Shown piece after piece: positions 47,019-57,914 of a DNA stretch of 64,000 nt. Position numbers and translations under genes: made by a program. Positions within the stretch are counted from its first letter, which is position 1. Each line of letters starts with the position of its first letter. The stretch lies in NCBI RefSeq assembly GCF_036850765.1, contig NC_089493.1, forward strand, positions 193,334,706 to 193,398,705, read 5' to 3'. Source of the stretch: Saccopteryx bilineata. Its lineage: Eukaryota; Chordata; Mammalia; Chiroptera; Emballonuridae. Under the pieces are notes generated by a model. It saw nothing but the letters and a program-made list of their open reading frames with translations, was not told the DNA's origin and did no database searches.

Positions 47019-47401
47019 TTTTTTTTTTCTTTTTTTCTGTATTTTTCTGAAGCCGGAAACGGGGAGAGACAGTCAGACAGACTCCCGCATGCGCCCGACC
47101 GGGATCCACCCGGCACACCCACCAGGGGGCGATGCTCTGCCCCTCCAGGGCGTCGCTCTGTTGCGATCAGAGCCACTCTAGCGCCTGGGGCAGAGGCCAA
47201 GAGCCATCCCCAGCGCCCGGGCCATCTTTGCTCCAGTGGAGCCTCGGCTGCGGGAGGGGAAGAGAGAGACAGAGAGGAAGGAGAGGGGGAGGGGTGGAGA
47301 AGCAGATGGGCGCTTCTCCTGTGTGCTCTGGCCAGGAATCGAACCCAGGACTTCTGCATGCCAGGCCGACTCTCTACCACTGAGCCAACCGGCCAGGGCC
47401 A
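47019..47401 (-). mobile_element. Rhin-1-type SINE, subgroup B
   Basis: Full-length minus copy with a T-rich tail, 'ttctgaagccggaaacgggg', body and the head 'gagccaaccggccagggcc'. The TSD is TGGGGGAGGATTCTT (47,004-47,018) versus TGGGGAGGATTCTT (47,402-47,415), with a one-base length difference. It shares 'cccaggacttctgcatgcca' with the 39-kb copy. Confidence 0.93.
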
Positions 47402-47993
47402 TGGGGAGGATTCTTACTGGCAGTCAGAACCAGAGAGACTTTGTCATCCGTCGCCCCTTCCTTAGCATCTTATGTGATCAAAACTCTGTCCCAGGCAGAG
47501 GCCTGGAGCAGCAGACGCGTGTGCCCGAGGTCGCGTGGGGTAAACACAGCAGCCAGGCCAGGATTTGAACGGGGTGTGTCTGACCCGGGCACCAGAATAA
47601 GGCAGCACATTCCAAACGCAGGCAGCTGTGGTGGGTTCAAAGTCCTTCCCACTTTGACCCCCAAATCCCCAATTGCTTGCCATGTGCATCCAACAGCCTT
47701 CTACGCTCTCAAAATAGAAGTCGCTCCTTTCAGCACCTCACCAGCAAATATTTGCATTGTGATGCGTCCTCCCTCCAGGTCCCTCATCCCTCCACCCTTC
47801 TTGTTAAGAAAGAACATTGAGCTCCCTCCCCTTTCCTGTGGCGGCTGCTGGACATGCTGCCCGGTATCGAAGTCCCCTTTTAAGCAAGATGTCTTCCATT
47901 GTGAGCACTCACTCTGTCAGTTTACCCCGTCCTGCACACCCAACACAGCATGATCTTTCAGTCAACTAGGACCCCTCGGTGGCGGGCACATCT

Positions 47994-48007
47994 GTTGCTA
48001 TGACAAC
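47994..48007. promoter_or_regulatory. RFX X-box-like palindrome
   Basis: GTTGCTATGACAAC keeps both GTTGC/ACAAC half-sites of an RFX X-box, with a two-base variation at the centre. It lies at the left edge of a MIR-like stretch, so it may be part of or beside old repeat sequence. Confidence 0.45.
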
Positions 48008-48009
48008 AG

Positions 48010-48200
48010 GCATCAATGTGCATAGAGCGCCTCATAGATTCCAGGCTCGGTGCACGAACAGTGGCACCTGGAACCTTCACCCCACCTCTCCAAGGTCGGC
48101 TTTGTTGTCCCTAGTTTGCAGGTGAGACAACCGAGGCTCAGGGGCGGTACTTAGAAACACAGGACCAAGTGAAGTCCTGTGTGGTCAAGTTCTGAGCCCC
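48010..48200 (-). repeat. MIR SINE fragment
   Basis: Reverse MIR with 'tgcatagagcgcctcataga', 'gtttgcaggtgagacaaccg' and 'aggctcaggggcggtactta'. Confidence 0.65.
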
Positions 48201-48355
48201 AGTGGGCAGGACCCCCCCCCCTCACTATCTCTGTAAAGATCGTGCGTGGCTGGGTTCAGTCTCTCATACATGCCTTTTACAATCTTTTTGGGTTCAAAGG
48301 GTTTCAGGATCCAGAGTTGGGCTCTGACCCCTAAGCTTGTAATCTCCCTGGATTT

Positions 48356-48564
48356 TTTTTTTTTTAATTTTTATTTTTTTAATTTTTTAATTCATTTTAG
48401 AGAAGAGAGACAGAGAGAAAGAGAAAGAGAGAGAGAGAAAGGGAGGAGGAGCAGGAAGCATCAACTCCCATATGTGCCCTGATGCGGTAAGCCCAGGGTT
48501 TTGAACTGGCAACCTCAGCGTTCCAGGTCGATGCTTTTATCCACTGCGCCACCACAGGTCAGCC
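48356..48564 (-). mobile_element. Short tRNA-derived bat SINE (family 2)
   Basis: Minus copy with an A/T tail, GA-rich stretch, 'catcaactcccatatgtgcc', 'gttttgaactggcaacctca' and head 'gcgccaccacaggtcagc'. A perfect 14-bp TSD, ATCTCCCTGGATTT, is at 48,342-48,355 and 48,565-48,578. Confidence 0.93.
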
Positions 48565-48584
48565 ATCTCCCTGGATTTGATCAT

Positions 48585-48606
48585 CATGACATTTATAAAT
48601 GTCATG
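48585..48606. other. 22-bp perfect palindrome
   Basis: The 22 bases starting CATGACATTTA are their own reverse complement. The palindrome is followed by two extra GTCAT units (to about 48,616). It starts 7 bp past the right TSD of the neighbouring SINE. Confidence 0.9.
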
Positions 48607-48829
48607 TCATGTCATAAATAGGACATTGTTGCGTTTTGAGGTCAGAGTGCAGACGTTGCCGGCAAAGACCTGCCCCCAGCAGCCTCTATCATCTCAGTGG
48701 CTGGCACTCTCTGAATCTTGACCCAAGAACAGCAAGGAACTCACTGAGCGTGTGCTCAGCTCCCCGGATGTCTCCAGCTTGTCTGAGTATAATCCCGCTG
48801 TTGTGGACCTGGGTTGTTTTTAACCTACA

Positions 48830-49275
48830 TCCACTCCTCTTTTGATAGTAACATTTTTACTTTCCTTCAGTGAATATAATAGATTGGAATATAGCCTCTA
48901 ATTCTTCATTCCCATATAATGGGATTATACACCATACCCTTTGCCTCGTGGGTTTTCAGTGCCTCCCACGGTGCTGTTGTTGAGCTCACGCTGACCGATG
49001 GGATGTGGGTGAGCAAGAGGCGGGCTGAGGCTCTCCACGTGCTCGTGTGGGTCAGGATTCTGTGGCCCTGCTGTGGGCAACAGGAAAGTCACATCTCCAG
49101 CTCTACACGGGATTTGAGAAGCCCATGGCGCAGACCTGATTTGACCTGCAGCCTGGAGCCAAGCCCAGGAGACCCCAGCAGGGGCACAATTTGTTCTCAG
49201 ATTCATGAGCAAGAAACAAAGCTTGTTAGTGCAAGCCCTGGGTCAGGTGGTCACTACGCAGATTTAGCGCAGTAA
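48830..49275 (+). mobile_element. MLT1-type LTR (ERVL-MaLR fossil)
   Basis: Plus-strand LTR. Landmarks are 'gatttgacctgcagcctgga', 'gccaagcccaggagacccca', 'cagattcatgagcaagaaac' and 'aaagcttgttagtgcaagcc' with 'gtggtcactacgcagattta' at its end. The left boundary is uncertain. No internal region is seen. Confidence 0.65.
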
Positions 49276-49639
49276 TGGCCAGTTCCCACAGGGAAGCATT
49301 TCTGTTCTATCCACTCTTGGTGGCTTGGGTGGGGCCGGGCACCACATTGGCGGTGGGGGGATCCAGGCAGGCCCACCCAATAGGCGGAGCTGTGCCTGAG
49401 ACTCTTCACTGCCTCCTCCCCTGTCCACTCTGCCCAACTCCCACCTGCTCTGAGACCAGGGACCCCTCGTCACCTGCAGTCCCCGCGGGCTAGTGACACT
49501 GCTTCCTCCCTTGCCCCGTGCTAACCTCAGCACCCCTGTTGGCTCCCTAACTCACTCCGCATCTTCATGAATGTACCTCAAACGACTTTCTATTCAGAAC
49601 CCCCCCTCCCTGTGCGCACCTGTACTTCCGAGAGGGACT

Positions 49640-49915
49640 CAGTCTGGTCCATGCCACAGCCCCGGTGCCAGCTCCCTCATGCGCTTGGGCAAGTTACCAA
49701 AGCTTCATTTCCTTCCTCAGTGGGCAACATGGGGAATATGCTGTCGCCCTTTCGAAGCTGTTGTGAGACAGAAATCAGATCACGGGTGGGCAGCGCCTCG
49801 CCCGGGGTGTGACTCCCCGGGGGGGCTGCTCTACAGGTGGACCCGTCAGCCCATCTTGCTACAGCCAGCATCTCGCGCCCTGCCGGGCACACGCTGAACC
49901 GTTAATAAATATTCA
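49640..49915 (+). repeat. MIR SINE fragment
   Basis: Plus-strand MIR with 'gcttgggcaagttaccaaag', 'cttcatttccttcctcagtg' and a 3' end 'accgttaataaatattcata'. Confidence 0.65.
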
Positions 49916-50206
49916 TAGTTTGAAAGGCCCTGCGGTAGATTTTCTTCCTTTGACCTTTTGATTAGTTTCCTCTTGAAATAGCAGAATAAGGCCCCCAGTG
50001 CCATGGTGACAGTCTCTATAGAAATCCATAGCTGTTCTCAACACACCCACAGATGCCAGTGAGAGGCTGGCATAGATTTGGACCAATAGAGAGGAGGCAC
50101 GTTTAGCCTTGTCCTGGTTACAAAGAACATTTTTTTTGTTCTTTCCAGTGGACCTTCCTGTCCCCAATTCAGCATCACCTAGCTCTCTCTCTCCTAATGT
50201 GGGTTA

Positions 50207-50225
50207 ATCCCCCCCCCCCCCCCCG
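50207..50225 (+). repeat. C-run
   Basis: A cytosine run of about 18 bases broken once by G. Such runs are hard to sequence and their length is uncertain. Confidence 0.8.
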
Positions 50226-50358
50226 CCCCTCTCCTAGAAAGAGTGTATTTCCAGCCTCTCCTGGGACAGACAGGCGTTTCGAACCGGATCCAGCCAGTTT
50301 CGGGGGAGAGTATCTGGAGTCTGTTGGGGAGTCAGGCTGCTCTGATTGTGTTTCTGCT

Positions 50359-50391
50359 GGGGGTGGGGGTGGGGGTGGGGGTGGGGGTGGG
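50359..50391 (+). repeat. GGGGGT tandem repeat, G-quadruplex type
   Basis: Five GGGGG runs separated by single T, then GGG. This pattern of six G-runs with one-base loops is ideal for a parallel G-quadruplex. Confidence 0.95.
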
Positions 50392-50844
50392 AATGTGTTT
50401 GCTTGGAACAGGGAATCCTTTCGGATGCTGTCATCCACGGTTAGAAATAGACTTGTGTTGCTACTCTGCTGTGGCTGGCCTTTTCTGGGTCAGGCTTGCC
50501 CTGGTCAAGGTTGGGGATATGTTGGTTTAAGAAGGGAGGTGCTTTGCTGAAATCAAAGAGGGGCTCTGTCCCTTTAAGAGGGTCCTTGAGGAGGGACAGT
50601 GAGGGAATCACAGAGGTGAGGGCCAGATGGCCGGGAAAGGGGATGGCAGCGAGGGGAGGAGAGGGCCAGCCGGGCAGCCTGCTTTAGTCACCTTGCGATG
50701 GAGAGGCCTCCAGCCGGCAGCTACAGTGGGAAGGTCTGGGTGAGGGCTGGGCACCCCGGGCCGGGGCACTCACAATGGCCGACCGGCCCCACCTTCTGCC
50801 TGAGCTGGGACTCAGAGTCCTCGACCCGAGAGGCCGTGGGGACA

Positions 50845-51065
50845 GCAACAGAATCAGTATGGGCTGTGGAGTCAGACAGGTGTGGGTTCAGATGCTAGCT
50901 GTGCGCCCTGGACAGTGATACAGTTTGATTGAGCCTCCGCTTCCTCATCTGTAAAACGGGACAATCCAGGTAATCCCATTTCACAAATACACCGTAAGGC
51001 AAGTACGGATAGTGAGTCGAGTTCAGGGCATGGGGTAGAATAGGTGCTCAGGAAATCTTGGTCCC
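50845..51065 (+). repeat. MIR SINE fragment
   Basis: A long plus-strand MIR. Landmarks are 'gggctgtggagtcagacagg', 'tgtgggttcagatgctagct', 'gcttcctcatctgtaaaacg' and 'aataggtgctcaggaaatct'. Confidence 0.85.
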
Positions 51066-51199
51066 CTCCTCTTCTCTAATAAGTCTTTAACATAAGAGGG
51101 CATAAGGGAAAATCTTTCTCTGAAAGAGTCTCGGGCCCTGGCAATTAAAAAAAAAAATGAAATCTCTAAATCCTGCTTAAATACCTTACTAAGAATGCA

Positions 51200-51510
51200 A
51201 GTATATCACTTAAGACTCGTATCAGCTACCTGTCACAGAAAGCCCGGATAATAGCGGCTTAAACAAGATAAGAATTTACTTTCCTCTCATGTGAAAGAGG
51301 TCTTGCTGTAAACAGTCCAGGGCTGAAATAATGGCTCCCAGGGTCATCCCCTCCAAGGAGCCAAGACTCCTATCTCTGGGTTCTGTTATCTTTAGAGTGT
51401 GTTTTTCCATCATCACATGGTCATAAAATGCTGCTGCAGCTCCAGCCATCATGCTCACATTCCAGGCATGGAAAGAGAAAGAGAAGAGGCTGCATCTCTC
51501 AGATGAGTCA
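51200..51510. repeat. Unnamed old interspersed repeat
   Basis: 'ataatagcggcttaaacaag', 'tttactttcctctcatgtga', 'tgctgcagctccagccatca' and 'cattccaggcatggaaagag' match a recurrent mammalian repeat pattern that I recognise but cannot name. Confidence 0.45.
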
Positions 51511-51574
51511 GCACTTCTTTAAAAACTTCCAGAAGCGCCACCCGGGGACTTCCACTTAGAGCTCACTGCCCCCC

Positions 51575-51592
51575 CACACACACACACACAGA
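51575..51592. repeat. CA microsatellite
   Basis: Short CA run after a C-run. Confidence 0.8.
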
Positions 51593-51899
51593 GCAAGGGA
51601 AGCTGAGAAATAACTGGGCAGGTGGACCCCCCCCCTCCAACAACACAGGGAGATTCTGTCAGTAAGGAGTAAGAGGAGAATGTTGTCCCCACCACAGCCA
51701 GTGCCGCAGCTTGTCCAATCTCACCGGAAAGGTCTGCCCCTGGGACTATTTCACCAGAACCCAGAGAAAGCATCTGGGTCTTTCTGCCTCCTTCTACTAT
51801 TGGTTCTTGTCCAGTGGACCAGCTGTTTCTGGAAAGACCGTCCGTGACAGTGATGTCAGAGGGCTGTGGTGTGTGGACGACCTCAAAAGCAAAGCTGTG

Positions 51900-52014
51900 G
51901 TCAGATCCTGGCCACACCTCTCACCGGCTGGGTGTCTCTGGGTGAGTCATTTATCTGCATCCCTCAGGCGACATTGAGTCCCATAAGGACCACTGGGATA
52001 CTTAAGGCAAAAAT
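51900..52014 (+). repeat. MIR SINE fragment
   Basis: 'tcagatcctggccacacctc', then 'gtctctgggtgagtcattta' and 'tctgcatccctcaggcgac' follow the MIR order. The Rhin-1 at 52,026 was inserted at its right edge. Confidence 0.5.
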
Positions 52015-52025
52015 ATTGAGCAAGG

Positions 52026-52446
52026 CCCTGGCCGATTGGCTCAGCGGTAGAGCATCGGCCTGGCGTGTGGGGGACCTGGGTTCGATTCCCGGCCAGGGCA
52101 CATAGGAGAAGCGCCCATTTGCTTCTCCAACCCCTCCCCCTCCTTCCTCTCTGTCTCTTTCTTCCCCTCCCACAGCCAAGGATCCATTGGAGCAAAGATG
52201 GCCCGGGCGCTGGGGATGGCTCCTTGGCCTCTGCCCCAGGCCCTAGATTGGCCCTGGTCATGGCAGGGCGACACCCCGGAGGGGCAGAGCATAGCCCCCT
52301 GGTGGGCAGAGCGTTGTCCTCGGTGGGCATGCCGGGTGGATCCCAGTCGGGCGCATGCGGGAGTCTGTCTGACTGTCTCTCCCTGTTTCCAGCTTCAGAA
52401 AAATACAAAAAAAAAACCCAAAAAACAAAAAAAAACCCCAAAAAAC
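52026..52446 (+). mobile_element. Rhin-1-type SINE, subgroup C
   Basis: Full-length plus copy with box A TGGCTCAGCGG, box B GGTTCGATTCC, GC-rich body, CTTCAGAAAAATAC and an A-rich tail interrupted by CCC. An 11-bp TSD, ATTGAGCAAGG, is at 52,015-52,025 and 52,447-52,457. The head reads 'cctggcgtgtgggggacctg', distinct from the other copies. Confidence 0.93.
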
Positions 52447-52459
52447 ATTGAGCAAGGAA

Positions 52460-54450
52460 GGGCCTGGTCCTCAACAGGTTGTCGGCAAAGGTCAGTGTCT
52501 GTCCCTTCCAACCTCTCGTTGTTACCACGTCTGTGTTAGTAAATCACACATCAGCTCACATGTGACGTCAGAGGGTGCATAGAGTCTGTGAATCAGAGGC
52601 TCCATTCAGCCGGGCTAGGTAGCAACTCAGCTGCAGTTGACCCACCCCCTTCCTCTCCCCAAAGATTGATCGCATCTGTGCTTGGTGTGCAAAGGCCATA
52701 GGAGAAGGCCACCTAGGTGGTGGTACCACGTTCGGTGGCATTTCTCATTCTGAGTCATTGTTCAACACAAGTTACCATGGAGCTGTCCCTTGTTCCTGTC
52801 TGCCACCTATCTCTGGTCAGGTGACTCTGTTACTTCTGTGACCTTCTGGAGCTCCCAGGCGTCACTGTACGGCTTCTTATGCCTCACAGGATTGTGGGGA
52901 GGTCTGTGAGTCTTCCGAGCCTGGACACGCAACGTGGCCACACTGCTCTTTTGGGCCTTCCTCCTTCCTGGGGCTCCCTCCTCCCTTCTGCTCAAAAACT
53001 CCCCAGGTGATTCCTCTGGGGACTTTGCCTTTGTCCCACACGTGGCCCTGAGCATGCAGGCCTCTTTCCCAGTGACATCGGCATTCTTGTCACTCCCCGC
53101 ACCCCAGTCCCTGTTTCCATCACCCTGGGGATCATTTTTCTGTTCTGCTTCGTGCATGTCTTCCTCCAGATGTTTTTGGCTAAGTCATGAGCTCCTGCCA
53201 AACTCGTCTCAGAAGCTCAACAGCCAAGGAGGACTCCTGAGGCGGTGTGATAAGGGACCCCGGAGGGTGTGGAGGCCCAGAAGGCACCCCACCTGGGCCC
53301 ACTGTCCAGAAGCTGGGGGGGGTGCTGGGAGGCAGGAGCTGTGTGTGCCTGGAGGGTGGGGGAGGAAGATAAACAGGAAAGGGCCCTGGGCCTGGAGAGC
53401 AGCCCACCCAGAGGTGGGGAGCGGTGGAGCCAGGCCTGAGTGGCGGCTGCCTGTCTGTCGGAAGGGACCGCAGGGTGTGTCTGGGAGAATTTCTTGAGAT
53501 ACGGCACAGGGATAGTGAGCAGGGACCAGGTAACAACAGGACTGGATGTCAGGCCTAGGCAGTGGGGGTTTTACCTTCAGGAAATGTAGATCCGTGGGGA
53601 GAATTGAAAGCACGCGGTGGTATGGCCGCCTTTGCTTTAGAATGTTCTCTCTGAGCCAGGCTGGCGGGTGGGCTGGGGTCGGCATTTCAGAGAGGAACCT
53701 GAGGCAGCCACCCCAGCAAGGAACCGCAGGGCTGCAGTGGGGTAGTGGTAGCCCGCGGGGGACAGATTCCCAGGAGGCTAGAGGGCAGGGCCACCCGCTA
53801 GCTGAGCTGGAGGGACGTCGGGACACGGAGAGCCCAGAATCCGTGACGACTGCACAACCCTGATGGTACTGTTTACTGCCTTGGCAGGACGGCGACCCTC
53901 AGCGAAGCAGGTTGGAGAGTTTGGCGAGAGTGAATTGACTCCGGAGTCCGGTTGGGAGATAGGGTTCTGTGGGGAAGACGCTCCCCATCCTCCTGTTCGG
54001 AGCCCCGCGGAAGGCTCCGAAGCAAGAAAGCCCACGTGGGACATTTATTTGTGAGAGAGGCAGCCTTGTAACTCCAGTCCCATCTAACGGTCACTACAGA
54101 CTGTGGCCAGCGGGATGTTTCGGCCACAGATGACCACAGGTGCCGCTGTCTGGGGCCCAGATGCAAACGCGGACATTCGGGATGGCTGACGAGGAGCGTG
54201 CAGGGCTGTTCTGGGGGCTCAGCTGTCCCACCGGGGCCCCAGGGCTTGTTTTCTGCGTTGCCGCCGCCCTGAGCTGTGGTCTCGGTCTTCGCGCCGACCC
54301 TCCGGCCAGCAACACGCACGCCGCATCCTAAATTTACATGTTTCAATGACAAGATCAGAAAATATTACTTTTTTTTTTTTTTTTGATTCAACCAGGGTAT
54401 TGGCATTGGCACTGGGGGTGAGATTTATTTGTATTCCCAGCCTGGACAAC
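52460..54450. other. Unique noncoding sequence, no gene recognised
   Basis: GC-rich between 53,200 and 54,320 with scattered CpG. Several long open frames on both strands overlap one another and have no recognisable domain. An A/T-run lies at 54,369-54,384. I cannot support an exon. Confidence 0.4.
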
Positions 54451-54459
54451 ATGTGGGGT

Positions 54460-54650
54460 GTTTGGTGGCATTTTAGCAGGGCCGTAAAACATTCGGGAGG
54501 TCGTGGCGGGGGGCGGGGGCAGGAGCCCAACAGACCTGCATTTGAATTTGAACCCTGGTCTTTCTGCACATCTCGAGTGGGTCACTACCCATCTCTGAAT
54601 GTCTCCTCCAGCCTCTCTAGGACGGGGACAGCAGGGGCTGTGAGTGTTCA
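54460..54650 (+). repeat. MIR SINE fragment
   Basis: Plus-strand MIR with 'gacctgcatttgaatttgaa', 'ccctggtctttctgcacatc' and 'gtgggtcactacccatctct', 'gaatgtctcctcca'. Confidence 0.6.
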
Positions 54651-55590
54651 GGGAGACGACTGTCGTGCGGTCTCGGCACGCAGCGACCCCTTCCCTTGCC
54701 GGGCGAGCGGCCCCTGCCTTCCAATCCCACTTTGCTCCACACAAGGGGAGCTTACTGTTTTAAAGAGGCTCCCCAGGAGAGCCCCAAGTGCAATACCACG
54801 AAATGAACTGGAAATGGTGGAATTTCACCCGGGTGTCGTGGGGGCGAGGGACTCGAGGTGGCAAGGGCAGGGAAAATACGGGTTGTTTGGCTACTTTTTT
54901 TTTTTTTTAAATCTACTTTCTTCACATGAAGCTATCCCAATGAATAGAGTCACAAATTGGAAGCAAGAGAGTGATTTTTAAAAAGCCACCTGTGTCACCC
55001 GAGGGTTTAAGCGATCAGAAATAGAGCCTGCCTCGCCCCTAGATGCCTCTGTCCTGCGGCTCACCCGGCAGAGCTGTGAGTAAGCATGGGGTGTTTGCAG
55101 GGGACAGTGGCCGCCTGACATGCACGATGAGTCACTGCCACCTGCCCTGGCCCCTGCCTGCCAGGTGGCCACTATCTTTGGATATTTTTATTTTCCTTTG
55201 TGGGGAAGGATAATTATGGCCTTCGTGCCCTGTGGCCATATCCATTCGGCCTTCCTCACACAGGGTCAAAGATCCTTCACAATCCCCTCCTTTTTTGGGG
55301 AAGCTGAGGGCTGATGAATGGGGGACAGGTTCGTGCAGGTCTGAGAGGGGCAGACGCAGGGATGGTACAAGTGAAGGAACCTTTCAGAATTTGCAAAACG
55401 CTGGACCAGGCACCATCCATCACCGCCAAATGCAGTTATTATGCAAAAGAGCTTAATCAGGTTGGTTGAGTTTTAAGCCCAGGAATTGTACTAATGCAAG
55501 AGAAAAGAAAACAGTGTTGATCCAGGATGGAGCTGTGTGGTTTACACAAGCATAGAAGAATAACATCTGGGAACTTCAAATGGGAAATGG
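54650..55590. other. Unique noncoding sequence, no gene recognised
   Basis: No exon or named repeat. The stretch 55,165-55,235 is an AT-rich island. Confidence 0.4.
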
Positions 55591-55600
55591 TTGGCCAGGT

Positions 55601-55700
55601 GATGGATGGATGGATGGATGGATGGATGGATGGATGGATGGATGGATGGAAGGAAGGAAGGAAGGGAAGAAGGACAGGTGGACAGGTGGATAGATATATA
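55601..55700 (+). repeat. TGGA/GGAA tetranucleotide array
   Basis: About 12 GATG/GATGG-type units (TGGA), then GGAA units and ACAGGTGG units. The repeat encodes runs of Met-Asp-Gly-Trp in one frame, an artefact. Confidence 0.95.
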
Positions 55701-56048
55701 GATAGGTTGGCTGAGAAGGTGTATGGAGCTTTTGAACTGTTGTATATTTAAAATGCTGCACCACGGCTATATGGAAGGTGCACCAGACAGAAGCTAGCTA
55801 CTGAGACGTCAACCTGGGATTGAAGACAATACGATGATTTGTTCTAAAGAGCTCTCCACACCCGGATGAGGCAGCCTCGACTGTGGAAGTCATTAGTTGA
55901 GCTGCATCACTAGAGGAAAATATTTGTTCAGGAAGTCTATGGTTGTTAGGTTTTGAGCATGTGTTTAGCAATCAGAGTCCTGGTCATGATTGTCACCCAG
56001 GAAGCTGGGGAACCTTGGGTGAACTAATTGACTTCTTTGTTGTGACAC

Positions 56049-56335
56049 GTTAGTTTTTGTTTCTTTTTTAGCTAGTGAGAGAGAGGACAGAGAAAGGGAC
56101 AGACAGACAGGAAGGGAGAGAGATGAGAAGAATCAACTCATAGATGCAGCACTTTAGTTATTCATCGATTGCTTTCTCATATGTGCCTTGACTGGGGGGG
56201 CTCTAGCCGAGCCAATGACCCCTTGCTTAAGCCAGCGACCCCGCACTCAAGCCAGATGAGCCCGTGCTCAAACTGGCGACCTCAGGGTTTTGAACCTGGG
56301 TTCTCAGCATTCCAGGCCAATGCTCTATCCACTGC
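56049..56335 (-). mobile_element. tRNA-derived bat SINE (family 3, long form)
   Basis: Minus copy with a T-rich tail, 'gctagtgagagagaggacag', 'ttcatcgattgctttctcat', 'atgtgccttgactggggggg', several 'agccagcgacc/ccagatgagcc'-type internal repeats and a head ending 'gctctatccactgcaggc'. The internal block is duplicated in the usual way for this family (repeated 'gcgacc...ctcaa' units). I could not establish a clear TSD. Confidence 0.75.
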
Positions 56336-56749
56336 AGGCATATGTGACTTCATTGGATGTCAGTGTCCTCACCTACAAATGGATGCCTTTCTCAAGGAGA
56401 GGATGGAATGAGGTCAGAGGCATGCCTGGCATGTCATCAGAACTTGGTCATGCTTGTGATGATGCTTTCTTGAATTACTTTTTCAATCTACTTTAACTAT
56501 AATAGAGCACATTCTTTGTGTCAAGTTCCTGCTAGACACGGAGGATGTAAACTTGTTTCATTCATATCACAAAAGGATATAGACTTGTGCTTGGTAGACA
56601 TTGTCAAGCCTTGGGGACTGACTTGGTTGAAACAGATAAGACCTCTGCCCACAAAGGTGCCCCCCAGCCTGGCAAGGGAGAGAGACATTCAAATACATAG
56701 TATAGACAGGTCCTCGCTGGGGACCAGAGCTTCAATGGGCTCCCGGCCA

Positions 56750-56880
56750 ACCAGCTCATCACAGGGACTTCTGCCCCTTCTGCAGGAGAGAAAACTGAGG
56801 CTCAGAAAGGTGCAGAGACTTGCCCAGGTCTCCTCGACAGCTACTGAGGGGGAGAGCCTCACTTTGGAACTCTGACTCCA
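56750..56880 (-). repeat. MIR SINE fragment
   Basis: Reverse MIR with 'gagagaaaactgaggctcag', 'aaaggtgcagagacttgccc' and 'aggtctcctcgacagctact'. Confidence 0.75.
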
Positions 56881-57094
56881 AAGTCTGGGTTCTTTTTCAC
56901 CGCACAGCTGCCGGGCGCGTTTCCTGAGCTCCTGGATAAGGTCGTCGGGCCAGCCGGAGTCAGGAGTGTGCGGACTCCGTAGGTGTTCCTTCGCCAGAGC
57001 CTCCAATCTGGGAAGGACGCAATACCTGAGACCTAGAGGAGGGGGTCGGAGCAGAGGCCGCACCTCCTGGCAGCAAGGGGCACCGAGGCATCTC

Positions 57095-57565
57095 AGCATG
57101 TGCATGCGTGTCTGTGAAGGTGTGCGTGTCTGTGCCTAGCTGTGAATGTGTGAACGCGAGTGACTACCTCTGTGTCTGTGTGGTTGCACGTCTGCATGTG
57201 GACGGGAGGCAGGTGGGTGTGTCTGGGAGTGTGTATATCTGTATGTGTCTATAATTAATATGTGTGTCTCTACTTCTGTGTCTGTGTGTGTATCTGTGAG
57301 TGTATGTGTGTGTGTGTGTCTGAGTTGGAGGTGTGTGGATGGATTTGCCTGGGTCTGTACATGTCTTTACCTCTGTGTGTTTGTGTATCTGTGCATGGGT
57401 ATTTACTTGTGTGTATCTTTGGGGGGGTGTGTGTGCACGTGTGCATCGCTTTTAGTATATGTCTCTCTGCGTGTCTGTCTTTGTGTCTCTGTGTGCCTGT
57501 GTGTGTGTCAGAATCCGTGTCTATGTGGGTGTGCCTCTGTGGGTGTGTGGGGTGTGATCTGTCCC
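57095..57565 (+). repeat. TG-rich degenerate repeat tract
   Basis: About 470 bp of TGTGTCT/TGTGTG-type sequence with many interruptions, with pure GT blocks near 57,300-57,320. Cys/Val/Ser-rich open frames across it are artefacts. Confidence 0.9.
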
Positions 57566-57599
57566 CCGCCCCACCCCACCCCCGTGGTTTCTGTGGAGC

Positions 57600-57800
57600 T
57601 GATCTAACACGTCCTTCAGAATTGGGACAGCAACAACGTCAGGGCCTTCAGCTTTATCTCCCGGCCTGCCACTCTGTCAGAGGAAATTAGATTTTCTTGG
57701 CACAACTGCTCCTTATGATGTCATTTTGGCTGTGATCTGCACGTTCCGCTCTCCTAGGTATTTGTCTTTTGATTGCTTGATGAATACCTGCCAATGTAGA
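57600..57800. promoter_or_regulatory. Candidate conserved noncoding element
   Basis: A repeat-free stretch with AT-rich cores in a balanced setting: 'gaggaaattagattttcttg' near 57,679, 'tgatgtcattttggctgtga' near 57,716 and 'cttttgattgcttgatgaat' near 57,766. It looks constrained, but no comparison is possible here. Confidence 0.3.
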
Positions 57801-57914
57801 GATTAAGAGACACAACTTTGGGGGGGTGGTTTGTTGGTTTTTTTTTTTTTAAAGAATCATACCAGGGTGGAACGCTAGCTGTCCATCTTCCTTACTGTGG
57901 ACTTGGAGCCCTGG

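Noticed and set aside
46806..47465. 219-codon and 238-codon overlapping frames
   Set aside because: They overlap on opposite strands across the 47-kb Rhin-1 SINE and the CCTT array, so both are repeat artefacts.
53209..53826. 205-codon frame on minus, possible exon
   Set aside because: GC-rich DNA with overlapping frames on both strands, proline-rich translation, and no recognisable domain.
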